Assembly (NCBI GenBank): GCA_001465935.1 | Contig: LNKV01000054.1 | Coordinates: 1 to 64,000 of the forward strand | Length of the DNA: 64,000 nucleotides | Source of the DNA: Clarireedia homoeocarpa | Lineage: Eukaryota > Ascomycota > Leotiomycetes > Helotiales > Rutstroemiaceae | Direction of reading: 5' to 3' | Part shown: positions 60,438-64,000 of the stretch, in pieces | Numbering within the stretch: the first letter of the stretch is position 1 | Layout of the letters: every line of letters begins with the position of its first letter | Position numbers and translations under genes: made by a program | The notes under the pieces: model-generated | Told to the model about the DNA's origin: nothing | Seen by the model: the letters and a program-made list of their open reading frames with translations, nothing else | The model's database searches: none

Positions 60438-63265
60438 ATGGATATCCACCGCTGTAGGTTCGTTCCTTACCCTCCTTCGACCATCAATTCTTTGGCATTT
60501 ACACACTCAAAGTTGATTAAGGGTCAACCTACCGCATCTCCACGATTGGCTGTCGGCCGCGCAAACGGTGATATCGAGCTCTGGAACCCTGCGAGAGGCC
60601 AATGGCTTCAAGAGACAATTATTCGTGGTGGGAAGGATCGCAGCATTGATGCGCTTGTCTGGGCCCAAGATCCCACGGAAGAGATCAACGGCACCACAAT
60701 TGTTGGGAAATCGAGGCTTTTCAGTATTGGTTACACTACAACTGTTACAGAATGGGATTTGGTTAAAGGTCGACCATTGCGCTCAGCTAGTGGCAATCAT
60801 GGTGAAATTTGGTGTCTTGCGGCTCAGCCTGTGGTCGAATATAAGAAGGGAGAGGAGCCATCTCGTGAATGCCAAAAGCTAATAGCAGGGTGTGTTGATG
60901 GAGCCTTGGTATTATATTCAACAGCCGACGAAAACCTCGAACTCCAAAAGGTCTTAATAAGGCCCTCCGCAAAAAAAGCAAAGATCATAAGTGTTGCATT
61001 TCAAGATCCCAATCATGTCATTGCAGGATGTTCAGATAGCAATATTCGAATCTATGACATACGTAATGGAACGATGCTAAGGCAAATGTCATTGGGATCA
61101 GGACCAACTGGCGGACCTAAAGAAATCATTATTTGGGCTGTGAAGGCACTGCCAAATGGAGATATTGTCTCAGCAGACTCGACTGGCGAAATCAAGATCT
61201 GGCAGGGTAAAACATACAGTTTGATGCAGCGCATAAAGGGCCACACCCAGGATGTTCTCAGTCTTGCGACTAGTCATGATGGGACGACCATTTTCAGTGG
61301 GGGTATGGATAGGCGGACAGTAGTCTACAGGCATATTAAAGGAAAGAAGAGATGGTCGGAAATCGGGCATAGGCGATATCATACTCATGATGTCAAGACT
61401 ATGGCAAGTCTAGAATGCAAAGGCACCAGCGTTGTGGTTTCTGGAGGTAAGATTTCCCGCAGCCATATTCGAAGTCATACTAATCCTCTATGAAAGGTCC
61501 TGATGCTTCACCCACTATTCTACCACTCCTACAATTCGGACAAGAAAATCAACGAGCTCTACCTTTCCTCCCTCAGTCAAATGTTGTCCATAGTTCACCA
61601 CGGAAACGATTGATGATGACTTGGTGGGATCGCGAGGTTCACATTTGGCGTTTGAATAGAATGATGGATGCGGCCAACAACGATGAAGAAATAGCACCAG
61701 CTAATCGCAAATTGGTCGCAAAAATCCTAATCAAAGGGGAGGCAAACATCACTTCTGCAACTCTGAGCACTGCAGGCAATCTTCTTGCAGTCGCAACTGC
61801 TGTAGACATCAAGATGTTCCGACTCAAGGCACGAAAAGCCGAGGAAGGAGAAGGTCTGAAGGTTTCAACTATCGCAATTCCCGAAGTCTTTTCATTTGGC
61901 GCACGCCTCATCCAGTTCTCTCCTGATGGCAACTGGCTTTCGGTCATTCGCGATGACAGCCAAGTTGCTGTAGCACGAATTGTCCCGGATAAGAGTACAC
62001 CAGCGACAATCAGGATACTACCTCAGCTCTCTAAGCTTCCTCGCATTGACCGCAAAATATCCAAAGATAAGCTTCTAGGTGGCCTTGGAGCTTACGAACG
62101 AACTATCACTCAAGCAACATTTTCATCAGATAGCAGAATTCTAGTAGTAAGTGATTTGACAGGTTACGTCGACACGTGGGTCCTCGAGGGACTGGAGGAT
62201 CTTACCCAGGAACCCGAAGAGGTTGACGTAGATGACGAAGCCTCCGATAACTCCGACGACGAAGATTCCTCCGACGAGGAAGAAAAAAAACCCAAACTAA
62301 TCTACGGCCAACACTGGACACGCAACTCATCCGCCTCCCGTATCCCCCAACTCCCCGCAACTCCCGTAGTCCTATCTTTCCGTCCCGCGACTCGCCCCGC
62401 CCAAACAAACGGTACCGTCCCGCGACCCACCCGCAACAACCCGCGCCCCATCTCCCACGAACTCCCCGTCAGCGAAGACCGCCTCGTAATCATAACCTCC
62501 ACCAACGACGTCTACGAATTCGAAGTCCTCGCCGGCTCACTGACCCCCTGGTCCCGTCGAAACCCGACCTCCGTGTTCCCCGAAACCTTCCGCAAGCTGC
62601 GCGAAGTCACCCATGGATGTATCTGGGATACGTCAAATGGGCGCGAACGCATGTGGTTGTATGGCGTCAACTGGCTTTTTATGTTCGATCTTTCGCAGGA
62701 CTTGTATGCTCCTTCTACTGGCGGAGCAGAGTATGCAGAAAACAACGGCACAGAAGATCTAAATATACCCCACACTTCCGGTCACAAACGCAAGCGCATC
62801 GCCTACTACCAGGGTAAATCCGGTGCGGGGGGGCTCGCAAACCCGCATCATAATGAGACTGGCATGTCGCGTAAGATCCGTAAAACAGTACAAGAAGAGG
62901 ATGAAGAGGGCACTCTGGTCGATCTATGCGAAAATGCCAACGCTGATGCTATGGATCTTGATTCTCCTTTCGAGGCCGATGATGACCTCGACGATGACGA
63001 TAATGACATGCCATTACAAATTACTCAGCGCGCGCAGCAACCAAGTGAGGAAGATGCGGTGGGGCGGAAAGGCCCGGCGTTTTATAAGACTTTTAAGTAT
63101 CGGCCTATTTTGGGAATAGTGGTTATTGGGGAGGGGGACGAGGAAGGGGATGGAGAAGGGACGGGACCCGAAGTCGCCCTTGTGGAGAGACCGATTTGGG
63201 AGGCGGATTTGCCGGCGAGGTATGAGGGCGACCAGGAATGGGAGAAGAGGGCTTATTATGGGTGA
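60438..63265 (+). CDS. UTP4: Utp4/Cirhin WD40 protein of the small-subunit processome
   Basis: Exons are 60438-61446 and 61497-63265 (intron 50 bp), giving 925 aa. Utp4 is a t-UTP/UtpA subunit of the nucleolar 90S pre-ribosome and is needed for 18S rRNA processing. The start MDIHRCRFVPYPPSTINSLA is characteristic of the family. WD40 repeats follow, for example PRLAVGRANGDIELWNP, GEIWCLAAQP, DSNIRIYDIRNG, ADSTGEIKIWQGKT and FSGGMDRRTVVYRH; a second WD40 array lies in the C-terminal half (MTWWDREVHIWRLNRM). An acidic run (DDEASDNSDDEDSSDEEEKK) and a basic segment (GHKRKRIAYY) mark nucleolar-type low-complexity loops. The codons of the last third are markedly more C/G-rich than the first part. 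Length agrees with fungal homologues. Confidence 0.93.
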
Positions 63266-63783
63266 GGTGGTCGTGGGGTTGGATGTATGTATGTATGTGT
63301 GTAATGTTGGATGAATGGATGTAAGGTGGTGTGCCGTAGCGCGGCGCGGCGTTCTAAGAGAAAAAGGAAAAGATTATCTAACGAAAGAAAAAGTGCATGG
63401 GATTGATTGATTTGATTCGATTGTTTGTGGATGTGTGCGTGCGTGTCTATATTGGCTCGATGAACGAGAAGAGCAGAGAAAATAGGGAATGGATGAATAT
63501 TGCTCGACTAGATAACTGACAGAGTTCATACAACTAAGCCTCTTCCATACTTTTTAACGTTGCAATTATTCCTATTACACTCCATGAGTGCAAACGCCAT
63601 GATGTTTGTACAAATAACCTTTTGGTTTATATACATAGCTGATAATTAAGATACCGACTTTTCTATTCCACCTTATCCGTTGCCTTGTAACCAACACCTT
63701 TAGATCAACTTTGTGTAGTTCAAAACCCCAGTAAGCTTTATACAGTACCTTTAGACAGCCCCCTCCCCAAGCCCTCAATTAAT
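63266..63783. other. Intergenic region between convergent genes
   Basis: About 518 bp lies between the Utp4 stop and the stop of the gene leaving the window. It holds a (GTAT)n tract right after the Utp4 stop (about 63283-63298), probably in the 3' UTR. Confidence 0.6.
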
Positions 63784-64000
63784 CTACTCCTCCTCGCCCC
63801 TTTCACGCCCTACCTCAACCTCTCCCCTCCCCTCCCCAACATCAAACCTCCACTTCACCCCCTCCCATCCACTCCTCCTCTTAAACCCCACCCGCACATC
63901 CCCCTCCGGTTTCCTAACCGCCGCCCCCAACTTCTGAAATGCCCTCTTCGGCACCATCGCCCCATCAACCTCAAACCCCATCACGATCGCTGCCACAAAA
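63784..64000 (-). CDS. 3' end of a gene running off the right edge
   Basis: About 72 codons of open frame reach the window edge and end with TAG at 63784-63786. The visible part includes GFEVDGAMVPKRAFQKLGAAV and a Lys/Arg/Trp-rich segment, and ends in a charged Glu/Arg/Gly tail. The short span allows no family call. Convergence with Utp4 and high GC3, like the end of Utp4, support a real gene end. Confidence 0.55.
   Translation of the reverse strand, partial: FVAAIVMGFEVDGAMVPKRAFQKLGAAVRKPEGDVRVGFKRRSGWEGVKWRFDVGEGRGEVEVGRERGEEE

Overview
This window is nuclear DNA of a filamentous ascomycete (Pezizomycotina). Genes are split by short introns, mostly about 47-70 bp, with GTATGT/GTAAGT/GTGAGT donors and CTAAC/CTGAC-like branch sites. 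The gene set is typical of such fungi: kinesin-5, Sam37/metaxin, a type II NADH dehydrogenase, a TRK potassium transporter, peptide:N-glycanase, the snoRNP WD40 protein Utp4, and several proteins I do not recognise. A leotiomycete would fit, but the class is a guess. No rRNA, tRNA or CRISPR array was recognised.

Layout. (1) 1-4200 is one large inverted repeat whose arms each carry a 3' part of an MCR1-type NADH-cytochrome b5 reductase. The left copy is mostly readable and the right copy is riddled with 1-4 nt indels. The pattern looks more like a fold-back long-read assembly artefact than old duplicated DNA. (2) 4.2-19.1 kb is a compact housekeeping block: a ZZ/EF-hand membrane protein (-), kinesin-5 (-) head to head with a PHAF1/C16orf70-family protein (+), a mitochondrial alternative NADH dehydrogenase (-) and Sam37 (-). 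(3) 19.1-34.7 kb is a gene desert full of microsatellites, a 46-nt C run, a 38-nt T run and a recurrent TGTACGAAGTAG word. (4) 34.7-41.5 kb is sparse: a candidate 71-aa secreted protein, an ambiguous coding block, two unrecognised genes, and a small gene with two in-frame TAG codons at CAG-like positions. (5) 42.6-49.7 kb holds TRK (-), a 1.55-kb LTR retroelement inserted about 125 bp upstream of the TRK start, and PNG1 (-) with a one-base frameshift. (6) 49.7-57.7 kb is a second gene-poor stretch. (7) 57.7-64 kb holds a secreted protein of unknown family (-), Utp4 (+) and the 3' end of a gene that leaves the window.

The recognised genes do not form a pathway cluster. They are ordinary cellular functions: mitochondrial electron transfer and outer-membrane assembly, the mitotic spindle, potassium uptake, protein deglycosylation and ribosome biogenesis. 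The accessory interest lies in the inverted repeat, the repeat-dense desert with its secreted-protein candidate, the small gag-only LTR element beside TRK, and the disrupted small gene at 41 kb. Exon limits were worked out by hand from reading frames and splice motifs. No database search was possible, so family names rest on recognised motifs.
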